Notes: generated by a model not told the origin, from the sequence alone. A DNA stretch of 64,000 nucleotides from Bradyrhizobium paxllaeri (GCF_001693515.2 NZ_CP042968.1:3844001-3908000); one strand, 5' to 3'; shown: positions 42,944 to 53,053, numbered from the stretch's first letter. Numbers and translations: made by a program.

Positions 42944-45382
42944 CTACTGGATGCCGTTGCTGCCGGACGTCGTGGACGAATTCGCAATGGTCCGCAGGCC
43001 AATCTGCAGCATGAAAGCGTGATTGAGCACCGGCGGCGTTGTCCCGGCCTGGTAGGTATAGGACGTGACGTAGTTGGCGGCCAGCACGAAGCAATCGTCC
43101 ACATAACCGGCGCCGATGATGTACTGGTTCAGCTTGTTGGCTTCCAGATCCCATCGCGCGCCGCCTGATACCACCCAGTTCGACGCCAGCTTGATCGACG
43201 CGGTGCCGAGCAGGCCTTCGCGCCGGGTCAGATAGCCGAGTTCCGGCTGGGCGGCATAGTTGCCGTACAGCATGCTGACCGACCAGCGGTCGAACGAAGC
43301 GCGTCCTTCGGCCTCGAAGCGATTGACGTTCCAGGTCGCCTCATCCATGCGCGAGCGCACGCTGAATGTGTAGGTCCGGTTCGGCGAGTAATTGACGCGG
43401 GCGACGTAGTCGGACCGGGTGTTTTGCAGGCCGGAATCGAGGCCGGTGTTAGTCGCATCCCGCACCGCATACGAATTCAGGCCGAACAACTGGTAGGACT
43501 GGCCGAACAGCACATTGACGCTGCCGCCGCGGTCGAACTGCGTCGTCGACTGAACGCCGACATTGGCGCGGCCGCCGCCTTCGACGCGGTCGTAGCCGGA
43601 AAACTTGTCGACGGCGAACAGGTTGGAGGCGTCGAACACCATGCTCTGCGCGTCTTCGTTCGGCAGGCGGCCGGCGTAGGTCTCGTTCGGACGAGCGATG
43701 ACCTGCGCGATCGGCTCGATCGTGGTCGTGCCCCACGGCTGAACGTTGATGAAGGGGTAGCGATATTCGAGGCCGACCGCTGGCATCAGGCGTAACGCCT
43801 CGGTGTCGCCCACAGGCAGGAAGTTCGAAACGCCGGGCTGGTTCGAGATCGAGGCGCTGACGGCGTCGGCGCGCATGATCGCAAACGGCGTCCAGATCTG
43901 GCCGATGGGATCGGTGTACGAGCGCCGCCACTGCGCTTGAGCCGTCAACCGCGTATAGGTGCCGGGCATACCGCGCAGCAGGCACTGCGAGGGAATCCGG
44001 GCCAGCGGATCGGCCGATGCGTTCAGGCACAGGCCGTTGGTGTTGGCCAGCGTCGTGATCGGGTCGAAGGCCGCGGTCGTGCGCGACAGGCTCGTGAAGT
44101 TCGTCTGGTAGCTGACCTCACCGCCGAGGATCGGGTGGTTGATGACGTTGGAATAGTCGATCACCGGATGGATCACCGGCACCTTGTCCTGGTTGCCGGA
44201 GTAGGAGAGGTAATAGATCGTGCGCGCATCGAAGAAGCTGCGATTGCCGACGCCGGTCAGATAGAGCTGCGAGATGGCTTCCGTCGGCAGGCTCAGGAAC
44301 GAGCCCAGCGGATCCTTGTACTGCGCCAGCCGGTAGTCCGAGAAGAAGTAGTAGTCGGACAGCAGGACGCCGTCCCAACCCCACACCCATTTGTCGTTGA
44401 GCGCGAACTGGCCCTTGGTGTCGACGCCGCCGCGGAACTGGCGGTCGCCGGGCTGGCCGGTGAACGCACTCTGGTCGAGCTGGTCGATGCCGTAGGCGCG
44501 GATCTGATACGAGCCGTTGATCAGGCGCTGGCGGAATTCGCCCTGGAACAGCACGCCCTGCCGCGTCGTGAAACGCGGATTGAAGGTCGCGTCGTAATCC
44601 GGCGCGATCGCCCAGTAGAACGGGGTTTCGACCGCGTAGCCGTAGGTCGAGTTGGTGCTGTAGGCCGGCATCAGGAAGCCGGTCTTGCGCTTCACCGTCG
44701 GGTCGGGCGTCGAGAAATACGGCAGGTACGCCATCGGCACGCCGAAGAACTCGAGCTGCGCGTTTTCGAAGTACAGCATCTTGTCGGTCTGGTCGTGGAT
44801 GATGCGTGCACCCTTGACCTGCCACAGCGGCGGCTTCTTCGGATTGTCCTTGCACGGCGCGCAGGCGGTATAGACGCCGTTTTCGAACACGGTGTAATTG
44901 CCCGCGGAGCGGTCGGCGCGCGTCGCCGCCATGCGCGTGTCATCGGGCGTATCGACGCGCAGCGAATCGACGAACCCATCACGGTAGTCGTCGCTCAGGT
45001 CCATGATGTTGGCGTAGGTGACTTTGCCTTCCGCATCCGTCAGGCGGATGTTGCCTTCCGCGTGCAGCCGCTTGGTCTTCTGGTCGTAGATGACCTTGTC
45101 GGCTTCCACGCTGGTGCCGTTGTAGAACATCTGCACGTTGCCGACCGCCGACACGCGCTGATTGTTGTAGTCGTAATCCACCTCGACCGCTTGCACGAGC
45201 ATCCGGCCGTCATTGTTGACCGGCCGCGGCGGCGGCTTGGGCGGACGCGGATTGTAGGTGAAGCTTTGCGCGTGAGCCGGCACCGTCAGGGCAAGCTCAA
45301 GCGAACCCGCAAACGCCAATCCGGCGAGCAGGGCAATCATTGGTACGCCAACGGCAGCCAAACGGGCTCGATAGCGGCGCAC
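42944..45382 (-). CDS. lptD: LPS assembly protein LptD
   Basis: LptD is the outer-membrane barrel that, with LptE, inserts LPS into the outer leaflet. I prefer the GTG at 45382 (GGAG seven bases upstream), giving 812 residues with a signal peptide ending VPAHAQS. A GTG at 45505 would overlap lptG by 67 bp. The N-terminal OstA/LptA-like jellyroll (about 45-200: GNVQMFYNGTSVEADKVIYD) is followed by the C-terminal barrel rich in aromatic strands. Paired Cys in CAPCKD and the CLNASAD/QCLLRG region may form disulfides. It sits between lptG and surA. Confidence 0.92.
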   Translation of the reverse strand: MRRYRARLAAVGVPMIALLAGLAFAGSLELALTVPAHAQSFTYNPRPPKPPPRPVNNDGRMLVQAVEVDYDYNNQRVSAVGNVQMFYNGTSVEADKVIYDQKTKRLHAEGNIRLTDAEGKVTYANIMDLSDDYRDGFVDSLRVDTPDDTRMAATRADRSAGNYTVFENGVYTACAPCKDNPKKPPLWQVKGARIIHDQTDKMLYFENAQLEFFGVPMAYLPYFSTPDPTVKRKTGFLMPAYSTNSTYGYAVETPFYWAIAPDYDATFNPRFTTRQGVLFQGEFRQRLINGSYQIRAYGIDQLDQSAFTGQPGDRQFRGGVDTKGQFALNDKWVWGWDGVLLSDYYFFSDYRLAQYKDPLGSFLSLPTEAISQLYLTGVGNRSFFDARTIYYLSYSGNQDKVPVIHPVIDYSNVINHPILGGEVSYQTNFTSLSRTTAAFDPITTLANTNGLCLNASADPLARIPSQCLLRGMPGTYTRLTAQAQWRRSYTDPIGQIWTPFAIMRADAVSASISNQPGVSNFLPVGDTEALRLMPAVGLEYRYPFINVQPWGTTTIEPIAQVIARPNETYAGRLPNEDAQSMVFDASNLFAVDKFSGYDRVEGGGRANVGVQSTTQFDRGGSVNVLFGQSYQLFGLNSYAVRDATNTGLDSGLQNTRSDYVARVNYSPNRTYTFSVRSRMDEATWNVNRFEAEGRASFDRWSVSMLYGNYAAQPELGYLTRREGLLGTASIKLASNWVVSGGARWDLEANKLNQYIIGAGYVDDCFVLAANYVTSYTYQAGTTPPVLNHAFMLQIGLRTIANSSTTSGSNGIQ

Positions 45383-45438
45383 GATTGTGCTCCGCCTGAA
45401 CGCAGGCGACCTCAACTGGCGGGCGGCGACAACGGCCA

Positions 45439-46536
45439 CTACCCGTCCTCCTGGTACAGCAAGGCTAAGAAACCGGTGAGGCCACCCACACAGACGGGTA
45501 ACCACGCCGCAGCGATGGGATGCATCAACTCAGCCTTGCTCAAATCCTCAGTAACTTTCGATAGAACATAGAGCAGAAAGCCTGCGCCCACGCCACTCAA
45601 AACCATCTTTTGCACGCCGCCCATCCGGAAGAAGCGAAGGCTCACAGAAGCGGCCAACATCACCATTGCAGCCAGCAAAAATGGCTGTGCGATGAGCTTA
45701 TGGTACTGCAGACGGTAGCCTGCGGTCGCGAAGCCCGAGCTTTCGGAAGAGCGGATATAGCCGGGCAGTTGCCAAAAGGACACGGTTTCGGGGGTGGAGA
45801 AACTGTTGCGGACCTGGGCCGGGGTTAGGGTGGTCGTGAGGTAAAAGCTCTCCTGATCAACCGGAGGTTTATCAAGGGAGTATCTGCGTACCGATTTGAA
45901 GGCCCAGCGGCCTTCCTCGAGGGCCGCTTCGCGCGCTTCGATTCGCTCCTTGAACTGGAGGTCGGTATCGAATCGGAACACGGTCAGTCCGGTCAGCCGG
46001 ACACCCTGCTGCTCGCTGCGCGCGGCGTTGATGATCGACTGGCCGTCGCTGTTGATCTGGTTCAGCCAGAAGCCGGATGCATCCTGGATGCCGCCGCCGG
46101 GCGCCGAGCCGAACAGTTCGGCCTCCATCCGCTTGGACAATTCGCGCAGGTTCGCCGACATCGGGTTGTAGGCGACGGTGGCGAGGGTGCCGAGGATGAT
46201 CGAGCTTGCCAGCGCCGGCGAGATGAACTGCCAGGCGGATACGCCGGCCGCGCGGGCGACCACCAGCTCGAGCCGCCGCGACAGCGCCAGATAGCAGGTC
46301 ATGGCGCCGATCAGGACGCAGAACGGCATCAGCTTTTCGAGCAGTTGCGGCACGCGGTACAGCGAGGTCTGCGCCACCGTGATCGCAGATGCCGACGCCA
46401 GCCCGGAGGTCTTCCGGACCATTTCGATGTAGTCGACCAGCACCAGCAGCACGAAAATGCTCGCAAACACGCCCACCGCCGAGACCAGGAAGCGGCCGGC
46501 AAAATATCGCCCCAGCGTGTTGGTCATCATGCTCAT
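45439..46536 (-). CDS. lptG: LPS export ABC transporter permease LptG
   Basis: LptG and LptF form the inner-membrane part of the LptB2FG exporter that lifts LPS onto the Lpt bridge. The 365-residue protein starts at the ATG at 46536 (MSMMTNTLGRYFAGRFLVS). Three N-terminal helices, a periplasmic beta-jellyroll (about 135-260) and three C-terminal helices follow the YjgP/YjgQ pattern. The start overlaps lptF by 4 bp. An upstream extension to 46644 is an Arg-rich out-of-family stretch inside lptF. Confidence 0.94.
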   Translation of the reverse strand: MSMMTNTLGRYFAGRFLVSAVGVFASIFVLLVLVDYIEMVRKTSGLASASAITVAQTSLYRVPQLLEKLMPFCVLIGAMTCYLALSRRLELVVARAAGVSAWQFISPALASSIILGTLATVAYNPMSANLRELSKRMEAELFGSAPGGGIQDASGFWLNQINSDGQSIINAARSEQQGVRLTGLTVFRFDTDLQFKERIEAREAALEEGRWAFKSVRRYSLDKPPVDQESFYLTTTLTPAQVRNSFSTPETVSFWQLPGYIRSSESSGFATAGYRLQYHKLIAQPFLLAAMVMLAASVSLRFFRMGGVQKMVLSGVGAGFLLYVLSKVTEDLSKAELMHPIAAAWLPVCVGGLTGFLALLYQEDG

Positions 46537-47702
46537 GCGGTGGCCGGCCGCCCAAAGAGCCGCGCGAGGCGTGCGTTCGACCTGTTGATGGCCTCCATCA
46601 GGGCGGCCGGCGGCTCCACCACGACGCCGCCGACGATCATCCACATCCCGATCGCGATGGCGGCGAACAGCATCGAATACTGGACGAGCGCCATGATCGG
46701 CGTCTTCACTGCCATGACCGAGCAGGCAAATCCCGCCATGCGCAGGCCGAACACCGCCAGGATGGATCCACCGATCGAAAAATTGCGGCTCTGCCGTGTC
46801 GTGCGCGGGGTGCCGAGGAAGGCAAAAGTCAGGACGGCGAAGGCGAAGGGGTAGACCGGGGCAAGTATGCGGTCATGCAGTTCGGCGCGAAACTGCCCGG
46901 ACAGTTGCTTGAAAACCGGGTCGTCCTCCGACGGCGAAATCAGCTCCCAGAGATAGCGTTCGCGAATTCCGAGCGTGATGTCGCGGCCGCGGTTGGAGAA
47001 TTTCGACATGTCGAAAGCGTAGCGGCCGAAGGCCACCAGCGCCGGATCGCGCTTACCCGCCTCGAAACGTTCGAGGTTGCCGTCCTCCAGCACCAGATAG
47101 GAGCCGTTTTCGTTTTTCAGCACCGTGCCGTGGTCGGCTATGATGGTGACGCGCTCCTTGGGATCGCGGCGGTCGTCAACGAAGATGCCGGCGAGCACAC
47201 CGCCGGGCTGCCGTTCCCGGATGCGAATCGTCAGGTTCTGGTCGAGCTGGGCGAAACGTCCGGGCTGCAGGATGTTGGTCAGCACGTCGGCCGTGATTTC
47301 GGCGTCCCATTGCTTGATCCGGCGCAGGCCGTCGGGAGCGAGATAGGCGCCGATGAAGGTGACCAGCAGCGCCACCACACACGTGGCGAAGAAAAATGGG
47401 CGGAACAGCCGGTACGGCGAAAAGCCGGCGGCATTCATCACGATGATTTCGGAATCGGTGGCGAGCTTGTTCAGTGTATGCGAGATCGCAATCATCAGCG
47501 CGATCGGGGCGATGATCAGAACCAGCGCCGGAATCACCAGGCTGGTGATGCCGAGGAAGGTGATGATGGTCTGACCCTGGCTCGTCATCAGGTCGATGCC
47601 GCGCAACGCCTGCGTAATCCAGATCACGCCGGTGAGGCTGACTAGGACCAGCGCAAACGACGCGAGCGTCGTGCGAAAAATGTACCTGTCGATCGACCCC
47701 AT
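46533..47702 (-). CDS. lptF: LPS export ABC transporter permease LptF
   Basis: LptF (389 residues) is the partner permease, with MGSIDRYIFRTTLASFALVL opening helix 1, TM helices near 60-120, the periplasmic jellyroll (about 140-280) and three C-terminal helices. It is the first gene of the lptF-lptG-lptD-surA-pdxA-rsmA-adh operon and overlaps lptG by 4 bp. Confidence 0.94.
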   Translation of the reverse strand: MGSIDRYIFRTTLASFALVLVSLTGVIWITQALRGIDLMTSQGQTIITFLGITSLVIPALVLIIAPIALMIAISHTLNKLATDSEIIVMNAAGFSPYRLFRPFFFATCVVALLVTFIGAYLAPDGLRRIKQWDAEITADVLTNILQPGRFAQLDQNLTIRIRERQPGGVLAGIFVDDRRDPKERVTIIADHGTVLKNENGSYLVLEDGNLERFEAGKRDPALVAFGRYAFDMSKFSNRGRDITLGIRERYLWELISPSEDDPVFKQLSGQFRAELHDRILAPVYPFAFAVLTFAFLGTPRTTRQSRNFSIGGSILAVFGLRMAGFACSVMAVKTPIMALVQYSMLFAAIAIGMWMIVGGVVVEPPAALMEAINRSNARLARLFGRPATA

Positions 47703-48049
47703 CGTTACCGCACGATCCCACCTTGTGCGCCCAGAGGGCAGCTTCCGACCAATCCCTTTGTTGAGGGTTCCCCTTTGGTCGGGCCGCCTTTACTCAACCG
47801 TCTCATTCTCATTACCATCCCTTTGATCCGTCAACAAAATGGCCGTGCCGTGGCACCCCCTCGATATGGATAATAATTCATTTCTTGTGGCGTTCCGGTC
47901 ACGGCAGCGCTTGGCAGCGCGGCGGCTGACAGGCCATAGTGGCGAAAACATCAGGTCCGGAGCGATTTGGGCCGTTACCGAAGAGAACATTCCATAACGC
48001 GGGACCGATTCCGACCCGCAAGACAGCCCTGAATTCTGGAGGATTACCT
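47703..48049. other. 347-bp divergent region, lptF / pepA
   Basis: It must carry both promoters. On the minus strand TTGACG at 47834-47829 is the best -35-like match for lptF. For pepA only the TGGAGG ribosome binding site at 48037-48042 is clear. No gene is visible. Confidence 0.45.
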
Positions 48050-49552
48050 ATGTCCGACGCCGTCAAGGTCGGCTTTGTCGCCTTTTCCACAGCCCCCCGC
48101 GGCGTTCTCGTGGTGTTTTGCGACGACGCGTTGAAGTTCGGCGAGGCGACGCGGAAGGCGCTGGGGAAGGCATCCGATATCGTCAAACGGGCGGCGGCGG
48201 CCAACCAGTTCAAGGGCAAGAGCGGCTCGACGCTCGATATTCCGGCGCCGGAGGGGATCAAGGCAGAGCGCCTGATCGTCGTCGGCGTCGGCAAGGCGGC
48301 CGATGTCAAGGAGAAGGATTTTCTCAGGTGCGGCGGGGTGACGGCGGGCAAGCTCAACGCCGCCAGCGAAGCGGTCACCGTGATCGCCGAACTCCCTGAG
48401 GGGGCGATGCAGCCCGATTCTGCCGCCGCGATCGCGTCGGGCCTTCGGCTGCGCGCATACAAGTTCGACCGCTACAAGACCAAGAAGAAGGACGGCGAGA
48501 ACGGCGAGCTGCGCGCCGACGTTTCGATTGCCGTCGAGGATGTCGCAGCTGCGCGGAAAGCGTTCAGCCCGGCGTCCCATGTCGTGGACGGCGTGATCAT
48601 TGCCCGCGAACTCGTCAACGAGCCGCCGAACGTGTTGTACCCGGTGGAATTCGCGCGCCGTGCCAGCCAGCTCAAGAAGCTTGGCGTCGATGTCGAGGTG
48701 CTCGACGTCAAGGAGATGAAGAAGCTCGGCATGGGCGCCTTGCTCGGCGTGGCGCAAGGCTCGACCCAGCCGGGCCGCACCGTGATCATGCGCTGGAACG
48801 GCGGCAAGAAGGGCGATCAGCCGGTTGCCTTCGTCGGCAAGGGCGTCTGCTTCGATACCGGCGGCATCTCCATCAAGGGCGCCGCCAGCATGGAGGACAT
48901 GAAGGGCGATATGGGAGGCGCGGCCTGCGTGGTCGGGCTGATGCACGCGCTTGCGGCGCGCAAGGCGAAGGTCAACGCGGTCGGCGCGATCGGCCTGGTC
49001 GAGAACATGCCGGACGGCAACGCGCAGCGCCCCGGCGATATCGTCACCTCGATGTCGGGACAGACCATCGAGATCATCAACACCGACGCCGAAGGCCGGC
49101 TCGTGCTCGCCGACGTGCTCTGGTACGTGACGAAGAAGTTCAAGCCCAAATTCATGGTCGATCTGGCAACGCTCACCGGCGCGATCATGGTCGCGCTCGG
49201 AACCGAATATGCCGGCATGTTTTCCAACAACGACGAGCTGGCTGACAGGCTGAGCAAGATCGGAACCGAAACCGGCGAACGTGTCTGGCGCATGCCGCTC
49301 GGTCCCGAATACGACAAGCAGATCGATTCGCAATTTGCCGACATGAAGAACACCGGCGGCCGCCACGGCGGTTCGATCACCGCCGCGCAATTCCTGCAGC
49401 GGTTCGTCGACAACACGCCGTGGGCGCATCTCGACGTCGCGGGAACCGCGATGGGCGCGCCGAAAACCGACATCAACCACAGTTGGGGATCCGGCTACGG
49501 CGTTCGCCTGCTGGATCGGCTGGTCGCGGAATATTACGAAGCCACGAAGTAG
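48050..49552 (+). CDS. pepA: leucyl aminopeptidase (M17)
   Basis: This 500-residue dimetal aminopeptidase removes N-terminal residues from peptides. It also binds DNA in E. coli as the XerCD accessory factor. The start is the ATG at 48050 behind TGGAGG. The M17 metal-site motifs are [26 protein letters not shown] and the signature [12 protein letters not shown]. The N-terminal macro-like domain covers about 1-170. holC follows 15 bp later. Confidence 0.96.
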   Translation: MSDAVKVGFVAFSTAPRGVLVVFCDDALKFGEATRKALGKASDIVKRAAAANQFKGKSGSTLDIPAPEGIKAERLIVVGVGKAADVKEKDFLRCGGVTAGKLNAASEAVTVIAELPEGAMQPDSAAAIASGLRLRAYKFDRYKTKKKDGENGELRADVSIAVEDVAAARKAFSPASHVVDGVIIARELVNEPPNVLYPVEFARRASQLKKLGVDVEVLDVKEMKKLGMGALLGVAQGSTQPGRTVIMRWNGGKKGDQPVAFVGKGVCFDTGGISIKGAASMEDMKGDMGGAACVVGLMHALAARKAKVNAVGAIGLVENMPDGNAQRPGDIVTSMSGQTIEIINTDAEGRLVLADVLWYVTKKFKPKFMVDLATLTGAIMVALGTEYAGMFSNNDELADRLSKIGTETGERVWRMPLGPEYDKQIDSQFADMKNTGGRHGGSITAAQFLQRFVDNTPWAHLDVAGTAMGAPKTDINHSWGSGYGVRLLDRLVAEYYEATK

Positions 49553-49567
49553 TTCGGTCGCAGCCGC

Positions 49568-50020
49568 ATGACGGAAGTCCTGTTCTATCATTTGCAGGGC
49601 ATGTCGCTCGAAAGCGTATTGCCGCCGCTGCTGGAGAAATCGCTCGAGCGCGGCTGGCGCGTGGTCGTGCAGTCGACTTCGCCCGAACGCACCGAGGCGC
49701 TCGACGCTCACTTATGGACCTACAGCGACGATTCGTTCCTGCCGCATGCCACATGGCGTGCCGGCGATGCGCAGGACCAGCCGATCATCCTCTCGATCGA
49801 GGACGGCAATCCCAACCGGGCCAATGTCAGGTTCCTGATCGACAATGCGGCGTTGCCGCCCGATTGCGACAGCTACGAACGGGTGGTGCTGGTGTTCAAC
49901 GGCGACGACGCCGACGCGCTGACCGCGGCGCGCGGCGCCTGGGCCGATTGCAAGGCGAAGGGTTTCGAGGTGACGTATTGGCAGGCCGATGAACGGGGCC
50001 GCTGGCAACGGCGACAATAG
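49568..50020 (+). CDS. holC: DNA polymerase III subunit chi
   Basis: HolC links the clamp loader to single-stranded-DNA-binding protein. The 150-residue protein starts MTEVLFYHLQ and has the family blocks SLERGWRVVVQ, DSFLPHATW, RFLIDNAA and ERVVLVFNGDD. The pepA-holC order is conserved in Proteobacteria. Confidence 0.93.
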   Translation: MTEVLFYHLQGMSLESVLPPLLEKSLERGWRVVVQSTSPERTEALDAHLWTYSDDSFLPHATWRAGDAQDQPIILSIEDGNPNRANVRFLIDNAALPPDCDSYERVVLVFNGDDADALTAARGAWADCKAKGFEVTYWQADERGRWQRRQ

Positions 50021-50144
50021 CGAATCCATAGGAATTAATGATAATCTGCGGTTTCTGCGCCGGACCTTGCGGGCAGCCATGGTCGTGCCGCAAAGTGATG
50101 GTCGGACAAGCCGTTACAATCAAGAGCGGGAGCGTGGGTTTAGC

Positions 50145-50675
50145 GTGCGACGCGGAACGATCAATCGAAAGCCATTGTTGATGTTGTTGCTGCTCGGGCC
50201 CGCGCTGGCGGGTTGTGCGGGTGGAACAGATCTGCTTTCGAAGGATGCGGACTGGTTTTCGCGCTCCGGCCGCGTGTTCATTCGCAACGTGTCGATCGAA
50301 ACGCCGCCGCTCACCCCGACCAAACAAGTCGGGCCGGATGAACTCGTCGCGGCCGATGGCGGCTGTCCCGGCATGGCAGCGCCTGGGACCGATGCCACTG
50401 CGCTGGCCGCCGGCAGCCCGCCGCCCTCGACGACGGGAACGGTGGCGCTCGGTCATACCGAATGCGACGTCGTGCGCGGTATCGGCGCGCCCGACAATGT
50501 CAGCCTTTCCAACAATCCGCGCGGCGATCGCGTCGCGGTCGTCACCTATTCGCGCGGTCAGCGCGCCGGCCTCTACACCTTCACCGCGGGACGCCTGACG
50601 TCGATCGAGCGCGCACCGGAAGCGGCGGCGCCGGCGAAGGGTGCCAAGCCGAAGAGGAAGCCGGCGGCGACGTAA
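50145..50675 (+). CDS. BamE/OmlA-like lipoprotein (putative)
   Basis: Starting at the GTG at 50145, the 176-residue protein has a type II signal peptide with lipobox LAGC (after LLMLLLLGPA). The C-terminal half (GHTECDVVRGIGAPDNVSLS and the following RVAVVTYSRGQRAGLYTF) follows the SmpA/OmlA/BamE pattern of a helix with conserved Gly-x-Pro-Asp and a hairpin of strands. A Lys/Pro/Ala tail ends it. Outer-membrane attachment is likely; a role in envelope assembly is inferred. The exact start is uncertain, since in-frame starts exist upstream to 49989. Confidence 0.6.
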   Translation: MRRGTINRKPLLMLLLLGPALAGCAGGTDLLSKDADWFSRSGRVFIRNVSIETPPLTPTKQVGPDELVAADGGCPGMAAPGTDATALAAGSPPPSTTGTVALGHTECDVVRGIGAPDNVSLSNNPRGDRVAVVTYSRGQRAGLYTFTAGRLTSIERAPEAAAPAKGAKPKRKPAAT

Positions 50676-50752
50676 ACGTTGGCCTCAGGCCAGGTCGCCT
50701 GATTCCAAGCCGCAGTATCGGCGTGATGGTGGACCGTCGTCCCCTTGGACAG

Positions 50753-51151
50753 CTATGCAGCCGATCGTCGCCCGCGCGTTGGCGGCGGCGCAATAAGCGC
50801 TTCTGCCGGGATACCCCACTCCCGATGCAGCCTCCACGCCATTCCCATGGTCAGGGGACGTTTTCTGGCGAGGATGTCCGATGCGCGCTGGCGCGAGCCG
50901 AGCAGACGGCCAAGATCAGCTTGGGTATAGCCGCCCATTTCCATGCGGTAACGGATCGCATCTATCGCGCTGGGCGGCTCGATCGGCCAGCGCTTACGCT
51001 CATAGTCTTCGATGATCAATGCGAGAAGATCGAAACGATCGGCCTCCGGCGTTCCTCGTTTCGGCTCCATTTCGAAGTATCGCTCGATCTCTGCGAGTGC
51101 CGCGTCATAGTCGGCTTCGGAGCGAAGCGGGCGGCTTATTTTTTTCGCCAT
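50753..51151 (-). CDS. HigA-type antitoxin, XRE family HTH
   Basis: This 132-residue protein has a helical N-terminus (SEADYDAALAEIERYFE) and a C-terminal helix-turn-helix (GGYTQADLGRLLGSRQRASD, about 73-92) with SDILARKRPLTMGMAWRLHR. This is the layout of the larger HigA antitoxins that use PHD-like neutralising helices plus an XRE domain. The cognate HigB toxin normally precedes it, but only a short in-frame remnant is left (51136-51192). It may persist as an autonomous regulator. Confidence 0.82.
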   Translation of the reverse strand: MAKKISRPLRSEADYDAALAEIERYFEMEPKRGTPEADRFDLLALIIEDYERKRWPIEPPSAIDAIRYRMEMGGYTQADLGRLLGSRQRASDILARKRPLTMGMAWRLHREWGIPAEALIAPPPTRGRRSAA

Positions 51152-51192
51152 GAAACGGTCTCCGGATCGATACGGTCATAACGAAGTTCCAG
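51136..51192 (-). pseudogene. C-terminal remnant of HigB toxin gene (putative)
   Basis: Directly upstream of and overlapping the higA start by 16 bp, a frame ending in TAA at 51136 encodes ELRYDRIDPETVSWRKK. That resembles the YDxIDxxTV C-terminus of HigB/RelE-type mRNA interferases, which normally overlap or abut higA. Everything upstream is lost: the ABC-F stop codon is at 51194-51196. The toxin has probably been deleted, leaving the last codons. Confidence 0.5.
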
Positions 51193-51193
51193 T

Positions 51194-53053
51194 CTAGCTG
51201 GCTTCGTCGAATTCCGAACTGGCCTCCAGCCAATCTTCCTCAGCGCGCCGCAGCGCGCTTTCGGCGCCGGCGCGGGCCTTGCTGAGTTGCGCGGCCTGCT
51301 TGGGATCGCGCGTAAAGATATCCGGCAAGGCGAGGGCGGTGTCGATCTTGGCAATGATGCCGTTGATGCGCTCGATTTCGGCCTCGGCTTCGGCGATGCG
51401 CTGCTTCAGCGGCGTTCGTCTCTCGTTTCTGATGCGCTCGGGCTTTGCGGTCTCTTTAGGGCGTTCGCGCGAACCGTTGCGCGGCTCGCCGATCGACAAC
51501 ACCAGTCGCCTGTAATCGTCGAGGTCTCCGTCGTAGCTCGTCACGGTCTGATTGGCGACCACCCACAACTGATCGGCGCAGGCCTCGATCAGATAGCGGT
51601 CGTGCGAGACCATGATGACGGCGCCGGGGAAATCGTTGATCGCCTCCGCCAGCGCCGCGCGGCTGTCGATGTCGAGATGGTTGGTCGGCTCATCGAGGAT
51701 GATCATGTTCGGGGCGAAGAAGGTGGCAAGCCCGAGCAACAGCCGCGCCTTCTCGCCGCCGGACAGGCTCTTGACCAGGGTGTCGCCGGCCTTGCCGGAA
51801 AATCCGATCGCGCCCGTGCGGCCGCGGATCTTGGTTTCCGGCGCGTCCGCCATCAGCCTGCGGACGTGATCGTAGGGCGATGCATCGAGGTTGAGCTCGT
51901 CGACCTGATGCTGCGCGAAATAGCCGACCGAGAGTTTGTCCGCCCGTGTGACCCGACCGGAGAAAGGCCGCAGCTTGCCCGCCAACAGCTTGACCAGCGT
52001 CGACTTGCCGTTGCCGTTGGAGCCAAGCAGGGCGATGCGGTCGTCGGTATCGACGCGCAGCGTGACGCGATTGAGCACCGGCTTTTGCGGATCGTAGCCG
52101 ACCGAGACGTCATCGACCGCGATGATCGGCGGCGATAGCATTTTCTCCGGCGTCGGGAAGGTAATTTCGCGTACGTCCTGGGTCACCAGCGCCGTGACCG
52201 GCTTCATCCGTTCCAGCATTTTTACGCGGGACTGTGCCTGACGCGCCTTCGAGGCCTTCGCCTTGAAACGGTCGACGAAGGCTTGCAGCCGCTTGCGCTC
52301 GTCGGCCTGACGCTTGGCATGCTTGGCGTCCAGCATCTCGCGCATGGCGCGCTGTTCCTCGAACGAGGAATAGGTTCCCTTGTAGAGCATCAGCTTGCCG
52401 CGATCGAGGTGCAGGATCTGGTCGACCGACGTGTCGAGCAGGTCACGGTCATGGCTGATGACGATGACGGTGCGCGGATAGTTGGCCAGATGGTCCTCCA
52501 GCCACAGCGTGCCTTCGAGGTCGAGATAGTTGGTCGGTTCGTCCAGCAACAACAAATCGGGCGCCGAAAACAGCGTTGCCGCCAGCGCCACCCGCATGCG
52601 CCAGCCGCCGGAGAATTCCGAACACGGCCGGCCCTGGTCGGCGGCGGAAAATCCGAGGCCGCTCAGAATCGCCGCGGCGCGCGCCGGCGCCGAGTGCGCG
52701 TCGATGTCGACCAGCCGGGTCTGGATTTCGGCGATCCGGTGCGGATCATCGGCGGTTTCGGCTTCATGGAGCAGCGCGTCGCGCTCCAGATCTGCCTTCA
52801 GCACGACATTGATGAGGCTTTCGGGACCATCAGGCGCTTCCTGCGCCAGGCTGCCGATGCGCCAGCGCGGCGGTAGGGTAATGCTGCCGGACTCGGTTGG
52901 GAGGTCGCCGCGGATCGCGTGAAACAGCGTCGATTTGCCGACGCCATTGCGGCCGACGAAGCCGACGCGGGCGCCGGGCACGATCTGTACCGTGCTGTCG
53001 TCAATCAAAAGACGCCCGGCGATCCGGATCGAAATATCGGATATGGATAGCAT
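51194..53053 (-). CDS. ABC-F family ATPase
   Basis: This 619-residue soluble protein has two ABC domains and no membrane part, as in ribosome-associated ABC-F translation factors of the Uup/EttA/YheS group. Walker A motifs are GRNGVGKST and GSNGNGKST. Signatures are FSGGWRMRVALA and LSGGEKARLLLG. Walker B motifs are LLLLDEPTNYLD and MIILDEPTNHLD. The interdomain linker is basic and helical (about 235-290), and the C-terminal extension is a coiled coil (about 545-619). It most resembles YheS-like members. Confidence 0.94.
   Translation of the reverse strand: MLSISDISIRIAGRLLIDDSTVQIVPGARVGFVGRNGVGKSTLFHAIRGDLPTESGSITLPPRWRIGSLAQEAPDGPESLINVVLKADLERDALLHEAETADDPHRIAEIQTRLVDIDAHSAPARAAAILSGLGFSAADQGRPCSEFSGGWRMRVALAATLFSAPDLLLLDEPTNYLDLEGTLWLEDHLANYPRTVIVISHDRDLLDTSVDQILHLDRGKLMLYKGTYSSFEEQRAMREMLDAKHAKRQADERKRLQAFVDRFKAKASKARQAQSRVKMLERMKPVTALVTQDVREITFPTPEKMLSPPIIAVDDVSVGYDPQKPVLNRVTLRVDTDDRIALLGSNGNGKSTLVKLLAGKLRPFSGRVTRADKLSVGYFAQHQVDELNLDASPYDHVRRLMADAPETKIRGRTGAIGFSGKAGDTLVKSLSGGEKARLLLGLATFFAPNMIILDEPTNHLDIDSRAALAEAINDFPGAVIMVSHDRYLIEACADQLWVVANQTVTSYDGDLDDYRRLVLSIGEPRNGSRERPKETAKPERIRNERRTPLKQRIAEAEAEIERINGIIAKIDTALALPDIFTRDPKQAAQLSKARAGAESALRRAEEDWLEASSEFDEAS

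Noticed and set aside
43937..45571. 544-codon rightward frame antisense to lptD
   Set aside because: It is a shadow of lptD, Val/Asp/Arg-rich with no domains.
48044..49711. 555-codon leftward frame antisense to pepA
   Set aside because: pepA is certain from its M17 signature; the antisense frame is His/Asp/Arg-rich noise.
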